Assembly (NCBI RefSeq): GCF_902167635.1
Contig: NZ_CABHMS010000004.1
Coordinates: 434,001-498,000 of the forward strand
Direction: 5' to 3'
DNA: 64,000 bases
DNA from: Chitinophaga vietnamensis
GTDB lineage: Bacteria > Bacteroidota > Bacteroidia > Chitinophagales > Chitinophagaceae
Position numbers and translations under genes: made by a program. The notes beneath the pieces are model-generated. The model was not told the origin of the DNA and did not search any database. It saw only the letters and a list, made by a program, of their open reading frames with translations. Positions 9,200 to 17,646 of this stretch are shown here, in pieces. Within the stretch, counting starts at the first letter, position 1, and every line of letters starts with the position of its first letter.

Positions 9200-9272
9200 T
9201 TTGTTATTTGAGGATTTGAGAATTTATGAATTTGTTTTAAATCAATAAATTCTCAAATCCTCAAATAACAAA
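9200..9272. repeat. Stop-abutting inverted repeat 1 (28-bp arms)
   Basis: The base after the acyl-CoA dehydrogenase TGA begins a 28-nt arm (9200-9227) that is a perfect reverse complement of 9245-9272, with a 17-nt spacer. The proximal arm has no C and the distal arm no G. There is no GC core and no clean T tract, so it differs from ordinary terminators in this window. It shares the word TGAGGATTTGA with the palindrome at 47359-47438. Confidence 0.95.
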
Positions 9273-9273
9273 A

Positions 9274-9281
9274 TATCTTTG
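9274..9281 (+). promoter_or_regulatory. Candidate -7 element for yggS, near-leaderless
   Basis: TATCTTTG at 9274-9281 matches TAnnTTTG and ends four bases before the yggS ATG at 9286. If used, the transcript would start at or within a few bases of the start codon. No clear TTTG -33 element lies 19-21 bp upstream; that position is inside the distal arm of the inverted repeat. Confidence 0.4.
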
Positions 9282-9285
9282 CCGG

Positions 9286-9972
9286 ATGGCAATCAATTTA
9301 CCCGCATATAACACCGTGCTCAAACAGCTGGCGCCTTATGGAGCAAAGCTGGTAGCAGTTTCCAAAACCAAGCCCGTAGCGGATATCGCAGCATTCTATG
9401 CAGCCGGGCAGCGCCTCTTCGGCGAAAACTATGTGCAGGAACTGGTAGAGAAACAGGCCGCACTCCCCACTGATATTGAATGGCATTTCATCGGTCACCT
9501 GCAATCCAACAAGGTAAAATACATTGCGCCTTTTGTGCATACCATCCATGCGGTAGACAGTATTAAACTGTTGCAGGAGATCAACAAACAGGCAGTGAAA
9601 AATAAACGGGTCATCAACTGTTTATTACAGTTGCATATTGCCGAAGAAGAAACTAAATTTGGGATGGATACCGCCGAAATGCAGGCATTGTTGCAGGCAT
9701 GGCAGCAGGAGCCTTCCGCATTCGCCGGCGTACGTATCGTTGGCCTGATGGGAATGGCTACCAATACATCCGATGAAATCCAGATCCGGAAAGAGTTCCA
9801 CCAGCTCCACCAGGTTTTCGGATCCGTGAAAGCAACGTATTTTGATACGGTTGATTATTTTAAAGAACGCTCCATCGGTATGAGCGCCGATTATGCCATC
9901 GCTTTGGAAGAAGGCAGCACTATGGTGCGCATCGGCAGTCTGCTCTTTGGAGAAAGGAACTATAACAAATAA
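9286..9972 (+). CDS. yggS: YggS/PLPBP-type pyridoxal phosphate homeostasis protein
   Basis: A 228-aa single-domain PLP-binding protein with a TIM-barrel fold like alanine racemase's N-terminal domain, but without enzymatic activity; it buffers cellular PLP. Family motifs are all visible: AVSKTKP with the Schiff-base Lys27, FGENYVQE, WHFIGHLQSNK, GLMGMATN, and GMSADYAIALEEGSTMVRIGSLLFG. The gene is followed after 15 bp by the TlpA-like lipoprotein gene, probably co-transcribed. Confidence 0.95.
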   Translation: MAINLPAYNTVLKQLAPYGAKLVAVSKTKPVADIAAFYAAGQRLFGENYVQELVEKQAALPTDIEWHFIGHLQSNKVKYIAPFVHTIHAVDSIKLLQEINKQAVKNKRVINCLLQLHIAEEETKFGMDTAEMQALLQAWQQEPSAFAGVRIVGLMGMATNTSDEIQIRKEFHQLHQVFGSVKATYFDTVDYFKERSIGMSADYAIALEEGSTMVRIGSLLFGERNYNK

Positions 9973-9987
9973 CAAGGGTTTTAACTT

Positions 9988-11220
9988 ATGAAAAAATTAT
10001 TGATCTGCTGCCTCGCCGGACTGGGCTTTGCTGCTTGCAGCAATGGCGCGGGCAAAGGACTGCGCAACGGCGTATGGCAGGCGAAACTGCACCGCAAAGA
10101 TGGCGCTGATATCGTGTTCAACTTTGAAGTAGGCGATAGCGCCGGTAAAAAAGTATTGTATGTGCTCAATGCAAAAGACCGGCTGTATGTAGATGATGTA
10201 AAGGTGAACGGCGATTCGCTCTTCATCAAAATGCCTTTCTTCGATTCTGAATTCAAAGCCAAACTGGCCGCCGACGGCCGCGCAGAAGGCCTGTGGATCA
10301 GGCATCTGGCTGATAAGGATGTGAGCATACCCTTCACTGCCATTCCCAATACCGCGGAACGTTTTAAAGTGAGCGCCCCCGCCAAAGGCAGCGTGAATGG
10401 CCGCTGGGCTACGTACTTCCTCGATCCCGCAAAAAAGGATTCCTCATTTGCAGTAGGCGAGTTCAAACAAACCGGTAACATCGTACACGGCACTTTCCTC
10501 ACCAGCACCGGCGACTACCGCTTCCTCGATGGCGTGATGGATGGCGATACCCTGCGCCTCTCTACCTTTGATGGCTCGCATGCCTATCTCTTCACAGCCA
10601 AACTGGAACAGGACAATACCCTGTCGGGCACCTTCTTCGCCGGTATCGGTGATGGCCGGGAAAAATGGATTGCCCGCAAGGACGACAACGCCAAGCTGCC
10701 CGATGAAACTTCGCTCGCAGGCATGAAGCCCGGTCAAACGAAGCTGGACTTCTCTTTTCCCGATCTGAACGGCAAGAAGGTCAGCATCAACGATTTTAAA
10801 GGCAAGGCGGTGGTGATCACACTGATGGGCTCCTGGTGCCCTAATTGCATGGATGAAACCGGCTACCTGAGCGATTGGTATAAAAAGAATAAAGACCGCG
10901 GGGTAGAAGTGATTGGCCTGGCTTATGAGCGCACTACAGATTTCGAGAAGTCGAAGAAGAGCCTCAGTGGCTTCCTCCGCCGTTTTGATGTGCAGTATCC
11001 TGTACTGATCACGGGCGTTACCCCTGCCGACCCGCAGAAAGGAGAGAAGACCCTGCCGCAACTGACGGGTATCAAAGGATTCCCCACTACGATCTTTATT
11101 GACAAGAAAGGAAACGTAAAAGAAGTGCATACCGGGTTTTCTGGTCCGGGTACAGGAGAACACTATGAGCAGTTCAAACTGGATTTCAATCGTCTCGTGG
11201 ATGAGCTGCTGAAAGACTGA
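9988..11220 (+). CDS. TlpA/ResA-like thiol-disulfide lipoprotein
   Basis: A 410-aa lipoprotein: signal MKKLLICCLAGLGFAAC with a lipobox cysteine at about residue 17. Residues ~25-245 form two related beta-rich modules of the kind found before thioredoxin domains in Bacteroidota (DUF4369-like, inferred). Residues ~250-410 are a TlpA-like thioredoxin domain with the active site WCPNC at about 282-286 and a cis-proline segment GFPTTIFIDKKG. It probably reduces disulfides, or matures cytochrome c, in the periplasm. Co-directional with yggS; a terminator follows at once. Confidence 0.9.
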   Translation: MKKLLICCLAGLGFAACSNGAGKGLRNGVWQAKLHRKDGADIVFNFEVGDSAGKKVLYVLNAKDRLYVDDVKVNGDSLFIKMPFFDSEFKAKLAADGRAEGLWIRHLADKDVSIPFTAIPNTAERFKVSAPAKGSVNGRWATYFLDPAKKDSSFAVGEFKQTGNIVHGTFLTSTGDYRFLDGVMDGDTLRLSTFDGSHAYLFTAKLEQDNTLSGTFFAGIGDGREKWIARKDDNAKLPDETSLAGMKPGQTKLDFSFPDLNGKKVSINDFKGKAVVITLMGSWCPNCMDETGYLSDWYKKNKDRGVEVIGLAYERTTDFEKSKKSLSGFLRRFDVQYPVLITGVTPADPQKGEKTLPQLTGIKGFPTTIFIDKKGNVKEVHTGFSGPGTGEHYEQFKLDFNRLVDELLKD

Positions 11221-11241
11221 AAATGAAATTATCGTTAATAA

Positions 11242-11285
11242 AAAGCGTAATGCCCCTTTCGGGATGTTACGCTTTGTTTTTTTAT
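11242..11285 (+). terminator. Rho-independent terminator after the TlpA-like gene
   Basis: Arms AAAGCGTAA (11242-11250) and TTACGCTTT (11267-11275) enclose a second CCC/GGG pairing, followed by a run of T at 11277-11284. Confidence 0.9.
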
Positions 11286-11677
11286 CTTTCTTTTATAAGT
11301 CGTTGTAAATCATTTGCAAAGCTCTCCTTCCAGACTTTTTAAGAAAATTTATTTTTTCATCTCTTTCAAAAAGTTTTGAAAAATTGAATATCCTGACTAT
11401 TTTACTGCTCCGTTTGACTTTATAAATTCCATTATCTACTCGCTTGTCTTATCCACCTGCCGGAACAATGTCTGACGATATTGTTCCGGGCAGTGTTTCG
11501 TAGCAGTTCGTTTTCTTTCCGTATATTTATGCCCTCGATAACAGATAGATTGTTCAATAGCGGACAGGCTTCGTGCATTCGTGAACAGTGAATAGAAACC
11601 GTGTTATTGAAAATCAGTGATTTATACTGCGGCATTATCCTTGAAACTTTGTTGACCGGTTAAATCCCGTATACAAA
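11286..11677. other. AT-rich intergenic stretch without a supported gene
   Basis: About 390 bp of AT-rich sequence after the terminator. A 67-codon minus-strand frame at 11432-11635 has no recognisable features and is not called. No repeat, tRNA or clear TAnnTTTG promoter was found. Confidence 0.6.
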
Positions 11678-11887
11678 ATGAAACCTAGAACTAACAGTAT
11701 CATGATCTTTGCCATTGCCGGAATACTGGCTATGGCAGCCCTTGTAGGGTACGGCCTGGGAATAGGTATCCGGCATGATATCTCTGTATACAGTGCTTGC
11801 CCTGATGCCCCGGCAAAAGTAAATACTGGCGGAATCCTCTATCCCATAGATGCCATGCTGCAGCATGTGAACCGCAGGACTAACTAA
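11678..11887 (+). CDS. Possible small membrane protein (69 aa)
   Basis: The frame starts ATG AAA CCT and encodes a basic head, one hydrophobic helix rich in Ala/Gly at about residues 8-32, and a short polar tail with one cysteine. The composition fits a single-span inner-membrane peptide and its GC content is higher than the flanking AT-rich DNA. It matches no family I know, and no strong promoter is visible. It lies in the same orientation as the YtxH gene 176 bp downstream. Confidence 0.4.
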   Translation: MKPRTNSIMIFAIAGILAMAALVGYGLGIGIRHDISVYSACPDAPAKVNTGGILYPIDAMLQHVNRRTN

Positions 11888-12063
11888 CGGTAACGCATAT
11901 ACGATATTTTATTTAACAATTTTTTAGTGTTGATTGAATTAAGTAATTCAGCCTATGTAGCAGATTAGGCCATTCCTGGCCTGATATTTGAAAAATTTGG
12001 TTTTCGCAGCGTAGGGTGAACCAACAGCTGTGGTGATTTGTTAAACTTAAAAAATCAGTGATT

Positions 12064-12366
12064 ATGTCTACTACCAAATTTTTAGCAGGCGCCCTGGCCG
12101 GACTCACTACCGGCGTTGTGATAGGTTTGTTAACAGCTCCTGACAGTGGCGAAGGAACCCGTAAAAAAATCAAACATACCGCCGAAGGATGGCGTTATAA
12201 GATCAACAAGCTTGTCGGTAAAGGCAGCGATGATCTTGCAGAGCTGAAAAAGGTGTTTGAACATGAGGTAACAGGCCTCAAAGATGATGTGCGCGAGCGC
12301 GTACTGAAACTGATCGATGAAAGTCAGAATTCCTACAATAGATTCAAGAAAGAAGCATTGTCATAG
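12064..12366 (+). CDS. YtxH domain protein
   Basis: A 100-aa protein with a hydrophobic Gly/Ala-rich N-terminal segment (FLAGALAGLTTGVVIGLLTAP), the GxxxGLLxAPxSGxxTRKKI signature of YtxH-like general-stress proteins, and an amphipathic helical tail. ATG 12064 is used; a GTG two codons upstream adds only two residues. These proteins are membrane-associated and often stress-induced, but their role is unknown. A bidirectional terminator follows, shared with the convergent SRPBCC gene. Confidence 0.85.
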   Translation: MSTTKFLAGALAGLTTGVVIGLLTAPDSGEGTRKKIKHTAEGWRYKINKLVGKGSDDLAELKKVFEHEVTGLKDDVRERVLKLIDESQNSYNRFKKEALS

Positions 12367-12404
12367 TTAGTCATCATGCTATTTTGATGGCAAGCAAAAA
12401 AAAT

Positions 12405-12442
12405 AAAAGACCCTTTGTACAATTTGTGCAAAGGGTCTTTTA
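12405..12442. terminator. Bidirectional terminator
   Basis: AAAAGACCCTTTG at 12405-12417 pairs with CAAAGGGTCTTTT at 12429-12441, with A/T tails on both sides. It separates the convergent YtxH and SRPBCC genes. Confidence 0.9.
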
Positions 12443-12460
12443 ATGACGGGTTTTCAACAA

Positions 12461-13183
12461 TTAGTTAACGATTTCCCCTGTTTCCATATAATTTTTGAAG
12501 CGTTTGATATCGCGGATGATCATGTTTTCAAACGCAGGATTGAGCAGCCACATGAGGCCGGTGCCTACATAACCTGCAGGCGGGCGGTAGGTGATCATCA
12601 CATCTATTTCGGTGCCGCCATTCAGTGTATCCCTGAACGTTACCCTGCCTGCGGTGGCAATAGACGATCCCTGCAGGGAGCGCCAGCCAAGGAATTCGCC
12701 GGGTTGCTCCTTCACGATCTCTGCATCCCATTCCAGGGTGCCAATGCCGCCCGGACCTTTTACCACCCAATGCGAATGAAACGGATCCAGCTCCTCAACG
12801 GATTGCAGGTGTTTCATGAACACCGGCAGGTTATTGAGTTGCCGCCAGAAATAATATACTTCTTCACGGGGATTGTCGATCATCACCGTGGTCCGGATAT
12901 TAATAGCCTCGGTATGATGATCCGGCCTGCGTTTGCCGAAAAGCCCGTTGAGCAGGTTATTGCCCGAAATGCCCTGGTACAGCAGGTAGCCAGCTCCCAA
13001 CAACCTGAATAAACTGCCTACCGGTTTTTTATCCACTTTGCTGATAGCCGCGCCCAGCAGCCAGGCGCCAGTGAAAATAGAAACGATCCTCCCTTCCGGG
13101 CTCACATTAATGATGTTGGAACTTTCATAGATCGGCCCCGCCATTGGCTGGCTATGGCCATTCAAGATATCTGTTGCACTCAT
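12461..13183 (-). CDS. SRPBCC/polyketide-cyclase-like protein with membrane hairpin
   Basis: The protein is about 240 aa from ATG 13183 (MSATDILNG); an upstream extension to 13333 reads through AT-rich DNA and is rejected. Residues ~30-85 hold two hydrophobic segments joined by a Lys-rich turn, like YgaP/DUF2892-type hairpins. The rest is a START-like SRPBCC domain (IRTTVMIDNPREEVYYFWRQLNNLPVFMKHLQSVEELD, then WVVKGPGG and GTLEWDAEI). This two-part layout is common in Bacteroidota and Proteobacteria proteins annotated as cyclase/dehydrase; the ligand is unknown. Confidence 0.85.
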   Translation of the reverse strand: MSATDILNGHSQPMAGPIYESSNIINVSPEGRIVSIFTGAWLLGAAISKVDKKPVGSLFRLLGAGYLLYQGISGNNLLNGLFGKRRPDHHTEAINIRTTVMIDNPREEVYYFWRQLNNLPVFMKHLQSVEELDPFHSHWVVKGPGGIGTLEWDAEIVKEQPGEFLGWRSLQGSSIATAGRVTFRDTLNGGTEIDVMITYRPPAGYVGTGLMWLLNPAFENMIIRDIKRFKNYMETGEIVN

Positions 13184-13384
13184 AAATACTTTTGAATACC
13201 CCTCATCATAAATCTTGCAATTCAGTAAATGTCTGATGTTGAATTGAAAAGATATTAGCAATAAGATGATGTAGTGTAGAAGTTGCTCACGGTGCGTAAA
13301 AAAATACACAATGATCTTTAACGAATTGAACATTGTATTTATGCGTCAAACAGCCTATCTTACTCCCCATCAAACAAGGAACGA

Positions 13385-14233
13385 ATGAAAAACATACTGA
13401 CCACGTTATTTACACTCGCAGCCCTCAGCTGCGCCGCCCAGCAAGAGATTGCTCCAAACAAATGGGTGAAGATGTTCAATGGCAAAGACCTTAAGGATTG
13501 GGATATCAAGATCACCGGCCATGATCTCAATGATAATTTCGGCAATACTTTCCGGGTGGAAAAGGGCTTGCTAACCGTTAACTACGATCACTATAAAAAT
13601 TTTGATGACCAGTTCGGGCATATCTTCTATAAAAAAAATTTCTCTGCCTACCTCATAGTGGTAGAATACCGCTTCACCGGCGAACAGGTGAAAGGCGGCC
13701 CCGGATGGGCTTACCGCAATAGCGGCGTGATGCTGCATGGCCAAACAGCGGCCTCCATGGGCAAAGACCAGGACTTTCCCATTTCGTTGGAAGAGCAATT
13801 ACTTGGCGGCAATGGCAAAGATGTACGGCCTACTGCCAACCTGTGCACGCCCGGCACCAACGTGGTGATGAATGGTAAACTGATCACCGATCACTGCATC
13901 GGTTCCACCGCCAAAACATTTCATGGCGACCAATGGGTACACGTAGAAGCCCTGGTACTGCGGGATTCCGTGATCAAGCACATTGTAGGTACCGATACCG
14001 TACTGGTATATGAGAAACCGCAGATCGGCGGCGGCAGCGTATCACACTACGATCCGGCCGTAAAGCAAGACGGGAAGCTGCTGACAGAAGGCTCCATCTC
14101 ATTACAGAGCGAGAGCCATCCCGTTGCCTTCAGGAAAGTAGAGCTGTTTGATCTGTCGCCCTACATCAACAATCCGGCGAAACTCAACAGGATACTACAT
14201 TTGCTGCAACAGCGCAACAAAGCTAAAAAGTGA
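13385..14233 (+). CDS. Secreted DUF1080 (3-keto-disaccharide hydrolase family) protein
   Basis: A 282-aa protein with a signal peptide (MKNILTTLFTLAALSCAAQ) and one concanavalin-like DUF1080 domain: WVKMFNGKDLKDWDIKITGH at the start, YRNSGVMLHGQ in the middle and GSISLQSESHPVAFRKVELFDL at the end, all family hallmarks. DUF1080 proteins include 3-keto-glycoside hydrolases acting on oxidised disaccharides in the periplasm. No oxidoreductase partner is adjacent. Whether it is lipid-anchored is unclear: the LSC at 14-16 could be a lipobox, but the A-Q junction fits signal peptidase I. Confidence 0.9.
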   Translation: MKNILTTLFTLAALSCAAQQEIAPNKWVKMFNGKDLKDWDIKITGHDLNDNFGNTFRVEKGLLTVNYDHYKNFDDQFGHIFYKKNFSAYLIVVEYRFTGEQVKGGPGWAYRNSGVMLHGQTAASMGKDQDFPISLEEQLLGGNGKDVRPTANLCTPGTNVVMNGKLITDHCIGSTAKTFHGDQWVHVEALVLRDSVIKHIVGTDTVLVYEKPQIGGGSVSHYDPAVKQDGKLLTEGSISLQSESHPVAFRKVELFDLSPYINNPAKLNRILHLLQQRNKAKK

Positions 14234-14344
14234 GGCGCGGGGCCTCGGCGGATGTGGAGGAGCCGGTGGCCTTCTTGGCGGAACACAGCTGAGGGCCAGC
14301 AACAATAACATGGCTATCACAGCCGGCATATGCTTCTTCTTCAT
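14195..14344 (-). CDS. Probable small proline-rich lipoprotein (49 aa)
   Basis: A short minus-strand frame, ATG 14344 to TAG 14195, encodes a Lys-rich head (MKKKHM), a hydrophobic core and a lipobox LALSC with the cysteine at residue 20, followed by a Pro/Arg-rich tail (VPPRRPPAPPHPPRPR). That is the layout of many small Bacteroidota lipoproteins. The last 39 bases overlap the 3' end of the convergent DUF1080 gene. No clear promoter is seen, and the function is unknown. Confidence 0.5.
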   Translation of the reverse strand: MKKKHMPAVIAMLLLLALSCVPPRRPPAPPHPPRPRASLFSFVALLQQM

Positions 14345-14389
14345 ATGATCAGCTTTTTACTAACAGCTACCACAAAAATGCAGCCGATA

Positions 14390-14410
14390 GCGGCCCCACA
14401 TCGGGGCCGC
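14390..14410. terminator. GC-rich hairpin, weak terminator
   Basis: GCGGCCCC (14390-14397) pairs with GGGGCCGC (14403-14410) around a 5-nt loop. The following ATTGCTTTG is only a weak T tract. It lies between the small lipoprotein and the DUF4272 gene. Confidence 0.5.
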
Positions 14411-14456
14411 ATTGCTTTGTAAGAAAGCCGTAAATTGCACCCTCGAAAATCTCAGC

Positions 14457-15686
14457 ATGGAAATTTGTACGCTCTATACGCATGAAACCGATCTTGTGAA
14501 GATGCTTCCCCGCCTGCGCGACCACTTTGGCCATCAGGCTGTAAGCGTGGACGGTACAGCAAACGATTGGCAAAGTATTACAGTAATATCTGGAAAGAAA
14601 TTATTCCGCAAAGGCAGCACGCTAACTATCACAAAACGTCAGCGAATAGAACCGGGATACCAGCTGCAACGCAGCGATGATGAAGTAGTGGCGAACCTCT
14701 CAGGCATGTACAACTTCGTGCAGGCCCGGCCCGCAGCCAACAAAGAACTGCAACGCCTGCTGCTCGCCAAAATAGAAACGATCAATTCCGAAGTGAATTT
14801 TACGGCGGAACCTGCCTTTACCGGCGAAATGAGAGCCGCCATCATGGACCTGGCACAAGATCTCGATGCCTTCTTCTTCTCTGGCGGAAATGCCATCTTC
14901 GATACAACAGTGCAAGGCTTCTGGGATAAAACCGGCGCCCTGCTGCTGGATGTGAATGGCCATTCCACCGCCACCCATCTTGCCGTAAATATCCACGCAA
15001 AATATTTCCATACACCGGAACAGGAATCCGCGCCTTCAGCGGAAGCCGCTTCCAGAAAGGATCGCAGCCTGGCGTTGCTACAAGCGTCAGGTATTCATTC
15101 CCTCGCTTCGCTGCCCGTGATAGCAGACAGTACACAGGCATCGATACGTAGCGTAAAGGAAGTGACGGAACGTGTGTCTGTGCTGGCAGCCGTTAATACC
15201 GTGGCTTTCGGCTACTTCGATAGCGGCGATATCATCATCTACCTGAAAGAAAATGATCTCTGGGATAAAACTACCGATGCGGAAAAGAATTTCCTGGCAG
15301 ACCCCACAGAAGAACAGAAAAAGCGCGAAACATGGAAGTGTGAAGATATCTGGGTGCTGCTCTGGGCTTTGAACATTGTACCTGAACTAGGTAGCATGGA
15401 TGCGCTCTGTAACCTGGATATGGCGCCTGAAGCGGCGTTCCCCTTCCGCGGAACTGGTACGGCTGCCGCTACATTTTTATCACAGCCGCATTCGCTCCGC
15501 CCTGCCTCCGAGATACTGGATGCCAACGATCTTTATTATCGCGCTAACTGGGCTTGTACTGATGCGCGTATCAAAGGCATGCAGGCGCCGGCGCACCCAG
15601 GCATTGTATACGAAAGGCATTATGCGCTCAACTGGTTGATTGGCTACCGTAACCAGCCATGGGACTATGTTACCTGCGATACATGA
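14457..15686 (+). CDS. DUF4272 domain protein
   Basis: A 409-aa cytoplasmic protein from ATG 14457 (MEICTLYTHE); the frame extends upstream only with a TTG start inside the preceding hairpin tail. The C-terminal ~220 residues match DUF4272: RSLALLQASGIHSLASLPVI, then a WKCEDIWVLLWALNIVPELG segment and a closing RANWACTDARI...YERHYALNWLIGY. The N-terminal ~190 residues are a less conserved alpha/beta region seen in longer family members. The function is unknown. A strong bidirectional terminator follows. Confidence 0.85.
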   Translation: MEICTLYTHETDLVKMLPRLRDHFGHQAVSVDGTANDWQSITVISGKKLFRKGSTLTITKRQRIEPGYQLQRSDDEVVANLSGMYNFVQARPAANKELQRLLLAKIETINSEVNFTAEPAFTGEMRAAIMDLAQDLDAFFFSGGNAIFDTTVQGFWDKTGALLLDVNGHSTATHLAVNIHAKYFHTPEQESAPSAEAASRKDRSLALLQASGIHSLASLPVIADSTQASIRSVKEVTERVSVLAAVNTVAFGYFDSGDIIIYLKENDLWDKTTDAEKNFLADPTEEQKKRETWKCEDIWVLLWALNIVPELGSMDALCNLDMAPEAAFPFRGTGTAAATFLSQPHSLRPASEILDANDLYYRANWACTDARIKGMQAPAHPGIVYERHYALNWLIGYRNQPWDYVTCDT

Positions 15687-15710
15687 TTTTTTGGAAAAGG
15701 AGTAATAAAT

Positions 15711-15752
15711 AAAAAATGCCTCCGGAATATCCAGCTTTCGGAGGCATTTTTT
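15711..15752. terminator. Bidirectional terminator
   Basis: AAAAAATGCCTCCG (15711-15724) pairs with CGGAGGCATTTTTT (15739-15752). It sits between the convergent DUF4272 and beta-helix genes. Confidence 0.95.
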
Positions 15753-15763
15753 ATCATGAGTTA

Positions 15764-17503
15764 TTACGACAGGCTTTCAAAGAATACCGTAACTTTTACA
15801 GATCCTGAAGAAAAGCTCTTGCCATTTTGCATTTGCAACATTAATCCCAAACTGGTGTCAGTAATTGGTGGCAGGTTATTATATATTTTTTTGATTTTGG
15901 CGCCAGTGGTCAAAGACAGGGAGGATTCAATAAGGAATGTAACACCATGTCCTATGCCATCTCCAATGAACAGGTCAAAGGCTGTCCCGCCATCGCTGGA
16001 CGTAATGTCTGTCAGTATTTCCAATACGATCGCGCGTATGCTGGAATAGGGCGTAATGAGCCCTTCGTTAGCCCCGGATCCTGGATAAAGATAGATATAG
16101 TTAGCCGGTGAGGTGATCACTGTAGACGCATATCTGGCGCCACTTAACAATGTGTGCCCTTCTTTTGCAAGCGATACACCGTTATTCTTGACTGTCAGAT
16201 CCGGTACCTCAAGCCTGCCAGCTGTTGAGAAGGTGACAGCGGTTTTAAGCCATGTAGGATCGCCGCCGACAGGTTTCGTGGTTGGATAGAAGAACATGGA
16301 GTTGATATGCAGATCGCCAACATTTGCTCCGCCATAGATGGAGTAATTAGTGCCTGTTCCAGGAACTATGTCAGTTGGGCTTTCTATTGCGATGCCACCA
16401 ATCAGGTTACCGCTTCCTCCATATTGAATAGTAAGGAGGCTACCGATCGTTCCATCACCTGACTTGTTATTGGCTGCCGATTGCGGATTAATGAGCCTTA
16501 TATTATTAGCGCCATCTTCTATTCTGAAAGCGGATTTAGATGCTTGTTCAGCACCACAACTTACAAAAGTAAGCGAGTTGGCATTTGAGTTAGCATTTCC
16601 TTTGATCAGATAACCATTGGTATCGCTGCCATCTGTTGCACAACTGATAAAAGTACTGTATACGGTTCCGTCAACTACATAGCCACAGCCTCTCAAATAA
16701 ACAGCCCTGATGTTCAATGACGTATTTGCTACGCCGCAAAGCATGCCGATGCCGCCGCTTGACTGGTAGATATCGATATTGGATACAGACCCGGCGAAAA
16801 CAGCATAGGCGCCAGGGTTAGATGGTATCTCATCATTACTCTTGCCCAGAGAAAATGGACGTACGCTACTGCCCAGGTTCGACTCTATTGTGATGTTATC
16901 TATTTTGAAATTAAATCCCCCGTATAATTCGAGGATTTTTGAACGCTCTTGCTGTGTCGCTGGTGTTACAGCTCTTGTGTTGATGATATTGATGTTTTGT
17001 ATGGAGATATCCTTGAAACCTTTCACCACAAGGTAATCTGTGTTCGCCGGCGCACCTGTAAAATCAAGTACGCTGCGCTTTATACCGCCACTTACGGATT
17101 CATTTCTTGCATTTCCTTCGATGGTTATTCCGTTCATGTTGTCGAGGAGCACGCTTGATAGCATGGTATATTTTCCTGAGAGGACAAGCTTTCCTCCGCC
17201 AATTGCTTTCAGATATGCTATTGCGTTCTGCAGAGGGGTGTAGGAATCTGCACTGCCCGTAGGATCGGCACCAAACCAGTCCAGGAAAACCGGGCCATTG
17301 AAAAGCCGCTTCCATCTTCCATTGGCGCTTACGGTTGATTGGAATATAGTTCCTTTATCTTCCACGCTGGTCAGGTCTGAGCTGTCCCAGTAGAAATCGC
17401 CGCCGCCATTGTCCCCTGGCTTTGCGTAGTACAGTACTTTAATAAAATTGTCTGATGGAATAGGGGCATTCTTCAGGTCATTGATGGTGTTAACAACTGT
17501 CAT
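15764..17503 (-). CDS. Right-handed beta-helix protein, phage tail-spike/pectate-lyase-like
   Basis: A 579-aa protein with no signal peptide, starting at ATG 17503 (MTVVNTINDLKNAPIP) rather than a GTG at 17536. The head GGGDFYWDSSDLTSVEDKGTIFQS...GRWKRL...FLDWFGADPTGS is the layout seen ahead of beta-helices in phage tail spikes and pectate-lyase-superfamily proteins. Then come a DxxxLQNAIAYLKAIGGGKLVLSG entry and many helix rungs (VKGFKDISIQNINI, IRAVYLRGCGYVVDGTVYS). The final ~100 residues look like a separate small beta domain. No other phage genes are near, and it appears more AT-rich than its neighbours. It could be a mobile remnant or an exported adhesin; no catalytic residues are recognised. 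Confidence 0.75.
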   Translation of the reverse strand: MTVVNTINDLKNAPIPSDNFIKVLYYAKPGDNGGGDFYWDSSDLTSVEDKGTIFQSTVSANGRWKRLFNGPVFLDWFGADPTGSADSYTPLQNAIAYLKAIGGGKLVLSGKYTMLSSVLLDNMNGITIEGNARNESVSGGIKRSVLDFTGAPANTDYLVVKGFKDISIQNINIINTRAVTPATQQERSKILELYGGFNFKIDNITIESNLGSSVRPFSLGKSNDEIPSNPGAYAVFAGSVSNIDIYQSSGGIGMLCGVANTSLNIRAVYLRGCGYVVDGTVYSTFISCATDGSDTNGYLIKGNANSNANSLTFVSCGAEQASKSAFRIEDGANNIRLINPQSAANNKSGDGTIGSLLTIQYGGSGNLIGGIAIESPTDIVPGTGTNYSIYGGANVGDLHINSMFFYPTTKPVGGDPTWLKTAVTFSTAGRLEVPDLTVKNNGVSLAKEGHTLLSGARYASTVITSPANYIYLYPGSGANEGLITPYSSIRAIVLEILTDITSSDGGTAFDLFIGDGIGHGVTFLIESSLSLTTGAKIKKIYNNLPPITDTSLGLMLQMQNGKSFSSGSVKVTVFFESLS

Positions 17504-17602
17504 AAATATGGGGTTTAAAATATTAGGGTAACTCACCTAAGTTGGGAAAAAAAACCGAAAGAAAGGAAGGTAATTTCAATAATGTGGAAAAGTTTTTTTA
17601 AT

Positions 17603-17638
17603 GAGGCCCCGGAAGTTTTTTACAACTTTCAGGGCCTC
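17603..17638. terminator. Hairpin after the DUF885 gene
   Basis: GAGGCCC (17603-17609) pairs with GGGCCTC (17632-17638), with AAGT/ACTT pairing inside. The T tract (TCTATTTTTT) follows on the plus strand, the wrong direction for the minus-strand gene that ends at 17647, though A-rich sequence flanks both sides. Confidence 0.55.
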
Positions 17639-17646
17639 TCTATTTT

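Noticed and set aside
11432-11635. 67-codon minus-strand ORF
   Set aside because: No signal, motif or promoter in AT-rich intergenic DNA.
13184-13333. 50-residue extension of the SRPBCC protein
   Set aside because: AT-rich upstream DNA; the family start fits MSATDIL at 13183.
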